This document shows positions 13,001-26,700 of a stretch of DNA of 64,000 nucleotides, one piece after another. Within the stretch, counting starts at the first letter, position 1; each line of letters begins with the position of its first letter. Source of the DNA: Drosophila miranda (lineage: Eukaryota; Arthropoda; Insecta; Diptera; Drosophilidae); NCBI RefSeq assembly GCF_003369915.1, contig NC_046677.1, positions 30,956,913 to 31,020,912 on the forward strand, in the 5' to 3' direction. The position numbers and the translations under genes were made by a program. The notes under the pieces are model-generated. The model was not told the origin of the DNA and ran no database searches. It worked only from the letters and a program-made list of their open reading frames with translations.

Positions 13001-16000
13001 TTAGCTCGAGGTCTGGAAGTGAAACTGGGGACTGCATTGTCATTCTGGTCGACCATGGTATTCAATTATGCAAAGAGCTGGCGAATGGCTACATGAACAT
13101 TATGTTTTTAATTTTTAAGCGTACAAAAACAATGAAAGGGAATACCGAAACGACAGCTACAAAAAAAGTGGACCGCCACGAGACGCATCAAACAACATTA
13201 AAAAGTCAGGAGTTTGTTGGAGAAGGCAACGCCGACCCACCAATCACAGAGACAGAGGGTCCTCACATACAAATGTTCAGGGAAAAAACACAGAAAACAT
13301 AGAAGGATGAACAGTGGGTGGAATTATAGAGAGACGTGGTTAAAATTTTGTGGTTTAAATAAGACTAGAAAACTGTAAAGAGGTTAAATGATGAAAAATT
13401 TAGATTAACTCGGAGAACAAAAGGATTCCTAGGAAAAACATTTCCATCGAAAAGAAAACACAGAAAATATTCCCTAAAATATTCGCACAGAAAGATAAAC
13501 ATATCTCTGGAAGAGATCTTTCAAAACATTTCAATCAGAGTTTATGTGCAAATTAACCATGCAATAAATGAAACTAACACATAACGGAAGCACTTTCTTG
13601 ACTTCTAGAATTTGTACAACTTACAACTCAATAATGTTTAATAAAGTAGTTTTACAGAACTCTTTTGTACTACGCCTTTGCGGGGCTTACCAAGGTTTAA
13701 GCTGAACAAACTCACAAAGACGTGCCCCATTGTATGGAAACCATTTCGCTGGCCAGCTAACCAGCATCAGCTGGCTCTTAAGTGCCCAGGACATTGGCCA
13801 GGGCATTGTTGGGCTGAAGCCAGGACTCTGCAGAGGAAGGACCAAAGCGGCACATAATCAAGAGGGTTTTGGGAGGGTCCAGGTTCAGCCAGAAGCCGCC
13901 GTCGGGTAACGCACTAAATCGGATTAGAGCAGAATTATCCTTGTTGGCATTTATTTTGGTTGTGAGCGCACATATATACATATATATATATAGAGGGAGA
14001 TATATACTATATATATTCACAGTAGGAGCTTGGAGCAACTTGTATGCTGGCCACTCACCTACACTCCACTGAACCCTTGTGCCCCACAGACTTCCAAAAA
14101 GAGAAATAAAAAACGAGGGAAAATAAAAATAATGTCAACTTCCGTTTTGCTTAGCCAACTTTTGACGCCATCGTCTGTTGTATTTCTGCTGTTTTAACTT
14201 TCTTTGTTTTTCCTTCTTTCTTTTCTTTTTACTTTGAATTGCAAATCTTTCTCTTCCTTATTTTCGGCTGTTTTACTTTTTATTTTCATTTCATTGTGGG
14301 GCATAATGAGGCGCAAGTGGAATGGCATGGCATGCGTGCCCCATTGTCATTGGGAGCCGCTGGCAGTCCTCAGTCCTCAGCAGAGCGCTCGAGTACGAGA
14401 AATGGGACTTGAATTGTGGCAAGTACATTGCTCAATGCTGGTGCCACACGGACGCACGTCAGCCACGTAAATCTATTAACACCTCACGTCTGACTGAAAG
14501 ATAAGCCGTATCGCGTCGCTGTTGCTGTGGCAGCCAGAGCCACTGTAGGAGTCGCAACCACAGGTATGCCATCGAAACGACGAAGGTGTCGAAGTGTGTG
14601 CGGTGAATGAAGCATTTTGGAAAGGGCGGCACGTACTCGATGGAGGTCGAGTTTGTAGGCTTGTTTCAACCAAACCCAAACCCAAGCCCCAAGGCCCCGA
14701 TCCCACACCAGTAACAACATCAAAAGGCAATCGCAAGCACGCTTTCGTACAACTTTTTCAACTAATTTACATAGAGTTCTTGACGCAGTACCTACGTGAC
14801 CATGCAATTTGCATTTGCCGGTGTCCTGCCTCCTGGCTCCTGGCTGCAACTTTTAAACCGAGTTCCCTCTACATCTGTGTACTCTCCCCGAGTACTGAGC
14901 TTATCTGAAGCTGCCTGAAAGTGCGTTTAAAATAAACACGAAGAAGGCTTCTTAGGAAGCTGACATCAGTTTAAGATTGATTAAGACGTATCTTTTGTCG
15001 AACACGTTGGCTGGCCCTTAATGCCTTGGCACGTAGCCTGCCTGGCAGGCCCTGAAGTATTTTAGCTTAGCCATTTTATACAGCTGATGTAATGGGAATA
15101 CATATAGAAGAGTATATAAGGATTACGTGGAACAATAAAAACGAAAAGAAAAAGGTCGAATTTATTGAGGTGAGAATAATTTGATTCTTTGGGGAAAAAG
15201 GTGATTTAACCTCTTTAATAATATTTTTAAGCAAGCAACACCTATTTAGAATATATAAAATAAATAAATCAACCAATTTAAACAAAGCTTCTGAAACGGA
15301 ATACCCTGAAAGTGCTCTGAAAGTGGTAACACCCATTCCCACCATCAAAGTCCCCATGTTTTAATACTTACTCGTATACCCTTATATCGTGGCATGGGTT
15401 TTCGTGATAAAATCACATCTATAAACATTAATCGCTCTTTTATGAAGTATAATAAATTTTGTGTTACACGTTGGCCCGCAATTTAACGCTTTTCGCCCCA
15501 GAGAAGGGCTGCTGCTGTTAGTCTTTCCTCGATTTGTTCAAGGCCTAAAGGAAACGGAAAGTAAAGAGTAAAGAAAACCTTCTATGTTTTTGTTTCTCTA
15601 AAAATAGCTTTATTTATATTTGATTGGTACCCAGTTTTGTTTTTCGGTTTTTCATTGTTGCTAGTGTTTCTGTGTGAGTTTTCGAGTTGCTTCTCAATGG
15701 CATTTGGTTGCAAACAACAAGAACAAACATTTAGTAAATACATACAGATAATCCTTATATGAATATCATATAACAATCACGAGTTGTTGCTTTATTTGGT
15801 TTGATGGAATACTTAATTCAACGATCTAAGCAATATACATTCATATACAGATAAATAATTATCAATATCATAAACATTCTATCGAACTTTATCCTCTATA
15901 AAGACGTGTAAATTTGTTTGGTGTTTGATTTATGCCTACAATCGAATCGAATCAATAAATAAATATATATTATTATATTTTTTATACGTATTGAATTTCT

Positions 16001-17731
16001 CTGTACTCTGTTTTTTCTCGTAGTAGTTGAAGTAGGTATATATATGTTTGTATCCATTGTTGAGCTCAAACATTTTACAAACATTTGCCATGCACTTGTC
16101 TCATTGTGTTTCAGGGATTCTTACAGACTTTTACAATTCCATTGTCTGCTGCAGCGCGGTTCGCGATAGAGATTTTTGTTTTTCTTTGGCCTGAAAATTG
16201 ATTTATAATGCTGAAATCTGCCCAGCTCCCAGCAGTTCAGTTTATATCGTTCAATTAATTGGCATTAAGTATGCAGAACATACGGAACAAAAATGTACGT
16301 GCATTTTTAAAATCAAAACGAGTTTATCCGGTCTTTAAAAGCATATTTTAATTTGCAAAACAAAATATAATTGGTACTATTTTAATGCCTTTTCAATGCA
16401 ACCGAACACACAATAAACACATAATTATTCGTTTCGACCTTGCAATAAATTCATTTGCAACCGACTGCTGTATTTTATTATTTCAGGCAGCATTTCGTCG
16501 AGTCAGTTTAATGAAAATAAATGCGTTACATTTGCATGGGGGAAGCGGGAAAGTCAGCTTAAATACATATATGGCGAATACATGGAAAATGGAAAACGGA
16601 AAACGGAAAACGGAGGAACTTTGCTGTAAGTCCTCCACAAAACACTACTAATTGACCCATAATATTATTTCATTTTGTGACTACTTGAAAAAACGTGTTG
16701 CGATTATTTTGAACTTTTGCGGGAACCTAATTTTGTTTCATTTCAATTTACAAAAACTTTGTTGATTGAAATTTATTGTTTGCTTATTTATGTCTGTCCA
16801 CGGGATTTGTGTTTTATTATATTTAATGGTATGAATTTTTGTTTGAATAAAATGGATTGTTCATCGTTTGTTTAGTTATATTTTCATTGGTCACATGTTG
16901 CTCGTTTGTTGTTGTTGTTTTTGTTTTTTGTTTGTTTTTTTAGGTACTGTGCTTTGAAAACCCTGAAATGATCAAACAGAAACCTAGAGACATTCCGAAT
17001 AAAATTCTATTTGCTAAGGAGTATGTTTCAGTGTTTGATTTAACAACACTGTGTTTTATTGCTTTTTTTTAGCACTTGCCTGCCGAGGCTTTCAACTTAA
17101 TTACGAAGGCTACATTCATATTCGTATGGAACTACAACCTAACTGCCTTGCTCCCAGCACCAAGTCCTGCCCGACCTCAGCCTCAGCCTAATCGTAATGT
17201 TAACTCAATGATTTATGTATTTAGCTAACTTTAGTATATGATAAATAGTGTGTAAGTTTACAGTGACTGTCATTTACAGGCCTAAAAAGTCTTAACTGGC
17301 TTTATATGCTAATTGTATTCTCCATAAATGTTTGCTGTACTCTAATAGCTGAAATTCTCTATATATGAATATATCTATATCTTTTTTTTGTAATTCGTTT
17401 TACATTAATATTGTATATGCAGCATAATTAACTTTGATTATACACACGAAGATAAACATTGCGTCCTTTGCACTTCCTTTAATTATAGTACAATGCTAAT
17501 TGGGTAACTCCTTCCTCTGATCCTTTTTTTATTTTTGGCTCACTTCTGGAACTTCTTCTGACTCTGTTTCTTCTCCTTCTAGAAGTTTGTACATCCTTTT
17601 GTAACATGTTCTATTGTTAAGTATTATATGGTATATATCTTAGTCTTATCTTAGTAATTGATATAAGTAGAGTATGAGTGCGGCTGTGTTTTGGGAACCA
17701 TTTCTGGAGCTTAAACACTGTCGGCCTGCTC
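4084..17731. other. Large noncoding region 3' of the R7BP-like gene
   Basis: No convincing coding exon was found on either strand in this 13.6 kb. It contains many short A/T runs, TA-rich microsatellites near 6447, 8020 and 13975, and CA/GT tracts. It has the scattered Gln/His/Leu-type short frames typical of fly intergenic or UTR DNA. The part at about 15.5-17.7 kb is very AT-rich and follows the stop codon of the minus-strand R7BP-like gene. It may be a long 3' UTR, since several minus-strand AATAAA words (TTTATT on plus) are present. Confidence 0.5.
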
Positions 17732-17844
17732 TCAGAGATAGTTGGGCCTTGAGACGCAGCACAGTAGGCTCATGTTCTTGCAGATATAGTTTTGGCGCCT
17801 CTTGGCCTGCCAGGGTCCAGTGGTGTCCAGGGCTGCGTTCCTTT
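17732..17844 (-). CDS. R7BP-like gene, terminal coding exon
   Basis: The exon is 113 nt from a TGTTTGCAG acceptor to TGA. It encodes the basic and di-cysteine tail (K-R-R then L-L-C-C-V-S-R-P), the family's membrane-anchoring signal. It is separated from exon 4 by a 327-nt intron. Confidence 0.85.
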
Positions 17845-20708
17845 CTGCAAACAGCAAATGAAAGAGTAGCCAGCATTTAGTTTGATTAATGAATGAGGCT
17901 GTGTGAGTCCCTGAATACAGAATACAACAGCACAAACAGAGAAACACATTTACACTAATGGCTGGGTCGCCATCGCCGTCGCCGTCGACGTCCCCGCTTT
18001 GGCCTTTTTTGTATGCTATACAATTTTGTTTGCCCAACGGCCTCCGGTCTCGTCTCCGCTGAGTGTCACTACCGTCGGGCCTTGGCTAAATATCAAAGTG
18101 CACGACGATGGCAGTGCAACAGCAGCAGCAGCAGCAGAAGTAACAGGGAGCCTGCGCATACGCGTACTCACCCAAATATGCCTCATGTTGTGGCATGTAC
18201 TCCTGCAGTTCGGAGAGTAGAACGGCAATGTCCTGCGAGTCTTTGGTGATGCTACACAATTCCTCCTCATTGAAGTCGGGTGTAAATTGTTTGCACAACA
18301 ATATTTGGCTTATGACATTCCCCAGGTTCGAGGGCCCCGCGCGGTTCTCTGTGGTGCGATAAAGCAGGCATAAATCAGGATAAAGTGATAAGCTGTGAGG
18401 CATCCCACAGTCAAGTGGTTGCCGTACCCGTACCCTGCCCTGCTCTACACTACCACTACCCTGCTTCCTTGCAACTGCACCACACAAATACAAAGCCGGA
18501 ACAGAGCAACGATGCCGCAAGTCGGGCTTCTATTCACAAATCTCCTTTGCAATGCAATAAAATGAATTATTTTGTTTGGCTTTGCCGCAGCCACAAACAA
18601 GAACTCGCATTTATTTGTTTCATTCATTTTTATGCAAACATTTTTCTTTGAGGTTTACTTTTCATCCTCCTTTTTAACATTTATTTATTTGCGTTTGTTG
18701 CTTCATTAGATTTGTTCTCCGTTTGGGGTAAATATTCGTACTCTTTGATGCTTGTTTCACTGACTGTTTCATCCCTCAAAACTTATTTTGGCCCCAACTT
18801 TTGGCTAATTTAATGGTCAAACAATTATGACTTTGATTTGATGGATTATAAAGATGTACAGATTTTATAACTTTACATATTTCAATTACAATGAATTAAA
18901 CTTTCACTCGACAAAATATACACATTTCTCCATTTTTCGTCTTTGATTGATTGCTGCATATACAGCCATCAGTAGTCTCTCCGATCATATATCAATCTTC
19001 ATGAAAAATCGTCGAAACAATTACTTAGTTACTCTATTCGATCAGACATGTTGTTGTATATGCAATATTCATATATCAAATACAAATATATTGAATGCAC
19101 GAGTTGACAATGGCAGCCTTTATAGCCTGATACTTTTGGTACCCTGTACTGATAGCAAACGAGTGTATATTGCATTCGTAAAGATGTATAATATAAGACT
19201 GATTGATTGGTAGTTAGACCGACCTATTTTTCCTCCTGTTTTTCATTCGTTCCATAATTCAAGCCTATTATTAGGTATCAGCGAGTGCTCGCAATACCCA
19301 ACAGTTGCCCCAGTCGTTGCCCGACTTAAGCACTGGAATGCAATGCATTTTTGCTGGCATGGCAATAATTAAAGGCCCACATAAAGGCACCCAACCCCCT
19401 GCAGACTTTTCCCCACTGATATTGTGAATATTTTTGTTGGCAATTACAAAAGAAAAACAGAGAACAAAATTGTTTTCAATTTTTGAATTTTTTATAGCTT
19501 ATTCTGCGGTGATGGCATTTACCTGGCACTGCAGAAATTTTTTTTGTTGATGGGGATGGCCATAAATACGCTGCACCAACAGGGCTAGCACCAACAGCCC
19601 CGAACCTGACTCTGGCAGAAACTCTGTAAATATTTATTCGCACTCTCGCACTGCGTATTGACAGCGGGTATCCGGCACCAGTGCAGCGGTTACAATTTAA
19701 AAATGTATGATCAGCAATTGGCATTTGCCATTCGCATTTGTATTGCCCGACAATTGGAGTTACCATGGTAAGAACGGACACAAATCAGTCAGAATCCGTG
19801 TCCACGTTCGAGTGCATATTTGCACTCGCACGTCCACATTAAACATGGCCAAAGAATGCCAATCAGAGCGAGTCGCACTCGAGTGGAATGCAACTTCACT
19901 GCCAAACAATTGTTGAACGTGTGCTCCTACGAGTTTCTGTTTGGTGAGTGGGCGGTTGAATGAGTGAAGGCATCCTTGAAAAATCATAGGAAAAATCGAG
20001 CCCAACTAAAGAAAAATTAAGCATAAGAGCTTTTACAAAAGTGCAATATTGAAACATGAGTAACATCGAATACCAATAACTTCGAAATGGCAGTCAGTAT
20101 TCAACACTTATCAATTAACGTTTGTACCTTTGAGGGAAGCTTTCAAGACACGTTTTTGGTCACTAATTAAGTTAACCTTGCTCCTTTACTAGCTACTGGG
20201 ATACGATAAATTGTAAGCTAAACTGATTTCAAATGTTCGCAAGCATTCAACATCACTGAATCCAATTGGCAACGAAAGCACCCAGTTTGTACCAATTATG
20301 TAGCCCCAAACGCAACTCCAAGTGCCAGGGTCCTTGTCTGACTTTGACATTTGCTAACAACAGCAAATTTTCAATGACCCGCAACTGCAAGGCGACAGCT
20401 GAAACATGTCTCCTGCCAACCAAAACTCAACACAAGCCCCACCAGTCCTCAGTGCACCCCAGATGGGTGCCCCACCATGTAGGGCAAATCGTGCGTTGGC
20501 GCGGAATTAAACTTACCATAATAGCCCGACATATCCATTGGCACGACCTGTATGAGACGATAACTTTTCACAAGTTCACGTAGGAATAACTGGGCCATGT
20601 AGAACACTAGCACCAAGTGCGGGTTGTCGGTGAGTATGCCATCGGCCATGGCGCTGCAAAAAAACAATGGCAATGCAAAGTAATGTGAACATCAGGATTC
20701 TCTTTCGC

Positions 20709-20745
<37 letters not shown>

Positions 20746-23700
20746 GAGTATGTATGTATGTATGTGTATGTGAGTGTGTGTGTGTGTGGGTGTGGGATAT
20801 TGCAGAACTGGAATGCCGCATTGTGTGGGCCACATTTGTGGCACGCCAAATTGCATGCGAAAATTGTAAAATGAAATTTATATGAATTTATGACATTTTT
20901 TATGTCGTGGGTGAGAGCTCAGCTCAGAACGAGGGTCATCAAGTGGCGACAAACTAATTCATTTCCGTTCGACTTTTAAATGATATTTTCGATTGTTTAA
21001 TCTGCAGTTCAACTTTATGTTCTCGTGCAGGAATTACATTTTTCGAGAGTGCAAAAGTTTTATACAACTTTCGGACTTTTAAGCGGTGGAAAATAAATAA
21101 GGGGACAACTACTGAAGCAAGAAGTATTCAGCTTAGACATAGTAATATTCCCCACCAATTTATTTATCATTAGAGAAATTATAGCCCGGATAGTGTTCCA
21201 TTTTTCGAAATTTTTAAGTGGGCGATGAGTACACTATACTTTTGTCTAATCTACGATCAACACCAGAAAGCAATTTCAAGTTTTCCCTTCCTGAATAATT
21301 TATGCAATTGTACGAGCGGCAGAGAGCGGCATAACTCATTTGGAAAACACTCGGAATTTACAGTCGGTTCGCAAATTGCTGCTTAGTTGACATTAATTCC
21401 AGTTTTGGGAGCAGTACTGCCACGCAGACAGGGCAATTATGAGTGGGGTAGGTATCCAAAACTCAGGTCCAAGTGGGGGGGTGAATGGGTCACAAATATA
21501 AATTGCCATAAACATATTTACAGCAACACAGGAATAAATTCAATTTGAAAATTACTTTTGCATTGCCTAAACTCTGTGGAGGTGGAGCGGGCGGTGCCGC
21601 ATAGCTGGAAATGAGAAATATATATTTTACCAGAATTACCCGCCATCCCCACCGGCACTGAAAGTGTTGCCGTGTCCTCTGGCTCCGCCTCCGACTCTGA
21701 CCTCCTTCTGGCGGGCATTAAAGCAAATAAATTGCGAATTAATCTTTCCCAATGTGTTTTGCGTGTGTGCGTGTGTATGGGTCCGTACATCTAAAAGTGT
21801 GGGAGAGTTTTTGTACAGGATTCAGCTTAAAGCGATTTAGATGTGGGTTCGTTGGGCTCTCAAGCGGAACTTGATTGGTGGTGGAGAAGGCTAAGCACAA
21901 TCTTTATTTTGAGTGCGGCTTTTGTTCAACAAAAAGTCTCCTATACGTGGGAAGCACAAATGCTGCTTAGCCTATTAGTATTATTAATAATTTCCTCAAC
22001 AAATAAGTAAATACTTCTTGTTCCACCGAAAGAAAAAAATTACGCTTGCTGGGTAAAATAATGATGCGGAATGCCAGACAAAGAAAATCTTCCGGATAAT
22101 GTCAACATATTCCTTCTAAATAGTAAAAACATTAAAACATTGCTATATTAAACGATACCATATATTCGACCAAGCTAACAAAAAAGAAACACTTTTAAGA
22201 TATTTAATATGCTTAAAATGTAATCAAACAATGCTAAGCGATTTCCTGTGAAAAACTGCAAGCTGTAAATGCCAGAGAGCAAATGTTTTAATGATTTCTC
22301 CATCTCACTCTTACTTTGTGGAAGGGAGCATCTCTCGTTATTCTGGCAGATTGCGGTGCGCGGACATTAACGTGGGTCATTTTCACCAACAACACCAACA
22401 ACGCCAACAATATCGCAATAATAAGTTGAAGCAACGAAACGAAATCTGCAAAGCATCCAAAAATCCCCCAGAAAAAATGAAGGCAAAGAGCGAAGGACAT
22501 AGAACAGAACAGAGGAAGGAAAAAAAGAAGGAAAATCGGGTACGGGCAGACCATTGTCAGCAGCTGGTCTTGATTACAGTCCGGACGTTACATTCATTTA
22601 TTGCAAATAACAGTAAAATATTTTTTATTTTTTCCCCAATGCTAGACCCAAAGCGAAACGACCCAATGAAATTTGGGGAGAATTACACAAAAATACGCAG
22701 GGGGAGGTTCATAAAGCGCTTTTATCAAAGTATCTCAATGCCGTTTGTCTGCCCAATCGAAGTTATTAACTGCAGCTTGTATAAAGTTGTTAAAATTGCC
22801 GCAATTTACGATGCTGTCCATGCAACAGCAGACATCCAAGGGAAAACAAATTTCTAAAAATGAAAGTCTTCAGCTACGTCACGTATCTGCGGACCTACTA
22901 GTAATTTCGAAACTTGACCCACTTCCAGGGGTGGTGTGCCGATGTGCCGGGAGCTCAGTCTTTCAATAATATTCTGTCATTTTCACTAACATGACCACAG
23001 CACATCATCCGGTGTCCCGGAACCGGCATCAAGTGTCGAAATAATAAACGGAATTTGCCGACAGCGACAATAAAACAATACAACAGAAGGAGCAGCAAAG
23101 CACCACACCCAAAAACTATGGAATGGAGAAATTGGAGTAAAAGAAAGTATATCAGGAAAAGGTGGTTTGCTGTCGTACTCTTAACAAAACTTAATCCGGT
23201 CCACCACTTCTTCTCATATCTCTCACATTTATGCACATTTTTCCCGCTTCTGTCCCACTGTTCCGTGGTCGCAGCAGTTGCAGACAACGCCAACGCCATC
23301 GACGAATTCTATGAAATTGGCTTTGGCTTTGATGGGGACCCGAGGGGCACACCCCTTGTCTTATGTTCTTCTCTCAGGCCGTAAGCAATTGTGTGCCGTG
23401 GGAGTGCCACCACTACACTGAGACTAATGCCAAGTACTAAGAACTCCGAGCAGACGTCCGAGTATTATTTACAGAGGAAATGCGCTTACACAAACATGAC
23501 GTTGCATTGCCCAGCAAACGGGATTGCTTAGAGCCCAGAGCCCAGACCCTGTCGATTTTGTTGACTAACTTGCTGTCAAAACAGCAGATCCAAGGCGAAG
23601 ACAGTAGTTAAAACAAAGGCGACGGCAGCGATGGCGATAGTAATTTAGCAACAACTACCAACAGGACATAACTACAGGACAAACAGCAGAACAAATGCGA

Positions 23701-26700
23701 AGTAAGCGAAGGCAAATAGACAGATGGATAGATAACAGGAAGACAAACCCAAACACGGGAAATGGACCGAATGTCGCCTCCAAGGATATGTACGTACGGC
23801 TGGGCAAACAAACAACCAGGCAAACAACTATCAGTCACTTAAGGCAGTCGGCAAAGTGCTGTCACCCTCTCCAACCTCGGGAATGGAAATGGAACTGGAG
23901 GTGGATGGGGAAGTGGAAGTGGAAATGGGAATGATTCGAGCAAAGCGAATGTCACAGTGTCTCTTCCAATGTAGTCGGAGCCGAGCCGAGTCGAGCTTTT
24001 TGCTCTGTCTGTCTTTCGCGCTCTCAAAGGGAAAGCCAAATCATTTGCTAGCGTGTGGTCCACCAGGTATTACAACTTTGTCATGATGTTTGACTAAGGA
24101 AACCATACAAGTTGGAGCTAAATGGGAGTTCTAGTTATTATAAAGGCAAACTTTGCGGTGTGCTTATAAAATATATGAAGTACACTGGAGGAAACCATAC
24201 CAAAATCTGCACTCCATTTCAAGATCTCCCAACCAGCATTGTTTTGGAGAGTACCTTTTATACTTCCTTCCTCTAGGATATTCAGTATTCTATATGGCGA
24301 GATTACCAACTTAAAGTATTTCTTGGCTTTCTGTTATTTTGTCTCTCTTCCTTGTTGTGTGCCTTCTCTCGTTTGAGTTTTATTTTGACTTTGGCTGCCT
24401 GACATGCATGTATGTGATGCATGTGTTTACAAACACACAAAACAGCAGCAAACAACCAAACAACCAAACAACGAAACAACGAAGCACTGTCTGAAAGTTT
24501 TGGCTGTGTCATTGTCAAGTTGCGTCTGAAGTTTTTGCTTCCTCCACTCGATATCTGCTCTGCTCCCTTTTGTTCATTTTTGGGAGCATACATTTTGCTT
24601 TTTTAACTTTTACTTTTACTTTCAATTTAACTTTCAGCCCTGGCTGGGGAGAACCTTGAAGCAGCAGCCTCTGTCGCTTCGCTAATTCATTGTCGTCACT
24701 CATACGACATGTGCGCCCATTCGAAAAAGGAACCTGCTCAATGATATCCAAAAAAGTAGGAGAACGAGAAGTCAAGCTGCTCTTCGGAGTCGTTCATTTG
24801 TGTCAATAAAGCAGAAATTAATTGAAATCTCTTTTTTGTGCTGCTGTTTTTGCTCTGGCTGACTGCCAGCCAATCATCAATTTAACTGTCGTTTCCTCCG
24901 GACTTGCTCTTGCTTTTGCTTTCATTCTTTGCCATTTCCTTGGGGTCCTGCACTTTTGCCTACGAGCATACATATTGACGAAATGCTGATGCGACTGCTC
25001 GTATCGGTTTATTGACATTTCTTCACTCTAGACTCTAGAGTGACATTTAAAGCGTCTGCTCGATAATAAATCACATTGTCACATGCCGCCGTGGTGTGCT
25101 TCCAAAGTTCTAGCCCCAAAAAAGCATATGACAGACACACAACATTCTGACAGGACAGCACGTTCTATGGATTGTGTGTCGGAAATTACAAATATCTTAT
25201 GTATATACAATTTTCCTCAAGTTGTTTGTTAAAAAAAAAGTTCTCTCTCTGGCTCTGGATCTGGCTCTGTCTCTGTCAGTTTTGGGGGTGCGATAATGGC
25301 ACATGTGTGGCATACACATGGGATTTCAATTTTGTAACATTTTATGCTTCAGCCAGGGCATAAATCAATAAATTGAAGTCGGTAAACAGACAGCCCAGAG
25401 CTGGGGGACCGGTACCACTGAAAATTCTACGGAACCGAAACGGGAGCTGCATCGGTGGTAGCTAATACGACTGCTCACTTGCTGGACAACTTTTTTCTTC
25501 ACACAATACTTTTCATGTCTGCAATCGCACATATTTTCTTTCATGGGTTTTAATGAAAAAATTACCAAACATTGTACTCTTCCGAAGCGGCTTAACTTTT
25601 GCTGTTCAGCAAGGGGAGGGTCCTGCCCCACACTGCTCTCCCGTCTCTCTATAGAGGAAACAGCTGATAAATTATGCAGCATTTTGAAATTAAATTTCAA
25701 AGTCAGCCACTAACTCATTTCGAGAGCATACCGGGAGGCTTGGCTTCAATCCGAGTCCAACAAATTGTTATTTATGTTATCCTTTTCGCCCGCAGTACCC
25801 GCAGCACCCACAGCACTCTTCATCCATCATTCTTTGGGCTCTCTAGTAAATTTGACTGCAATTAGATTTGCATACATTTCCATAAAACACTCACATACAG
25901 ATGGAGAGACCGAAACGGAAAAGGAAATGGAAAGGAAGGTCCTAAAATGTCACACACACGTTTCTGTTTATGTTTATGTTAATGCGATCCCTTGAGTGTA
26001 CCCAAATGCTGTTTAGATAGGAGGATGCGTGGTGGCAGATGGTATGTGCTTACCTCTTGACCTGCGGCAGGAGTATCTGGGCGGTGTGCTTGAATGCCTC
26101 CACGCAGGTGCGACGCAGCTTGCGTATCTTCTCGCGCAGCTCGGGGCAATCCTTGGCCTGCCCCACGTGTATCAGCATATCGCGAAACAGTGCCACATGG
26201 CTGTTGATCTCCACGATGAGCTGAAAGTACACCAGTCAGTATATATCATCAGTATATAAAGCCATCTAGCCATAGAGCCAGGGTCAACGACAGCCAACTG
26301 ATGCTTAATTTATGCCAAAGCTCTCTATTAGACCAAGCATATAACACATTACATATTTTAATTTATGCAGAGCCAACAGGCTCCGGGAACCCTCTTTTGC
26401 ACAACCGCAGGCAGTAGCCTATTTGTTCAGGCCCCGGCCCCGGCTGCTCGTTCAGCCAAAGAAAATTTCTGGGACTTTTCCCAGCCAGATAAAACTGAAG
26501 CGGCGGCTGCTGCTGGTGCTTTTGCTGTCGTTTTTGTTGCTGCCCTTTTTACGGCTCATTGCCGAAACGGAGGCGGCAAATGAATCGGGCAATCGAGCCT
26601 TAATTCCTTTGCCTTTGCCTGCGGCCAAGTCGGGCTCATAAAAATTAAAATGCCCGGCAAAGCAAGGATTATTATGGCTCCCTTTTACGGCTCCTAGGGT

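Noticed and set aside
22291..22857. 188-codon open frame on the plus strand
   Set aside because: It lies inside intron 2 of the R7BP-like gene, is Lys/Gln/Asn-rich, has no domain or splice support and reads through evident low-complexity DNA. Probably chance.
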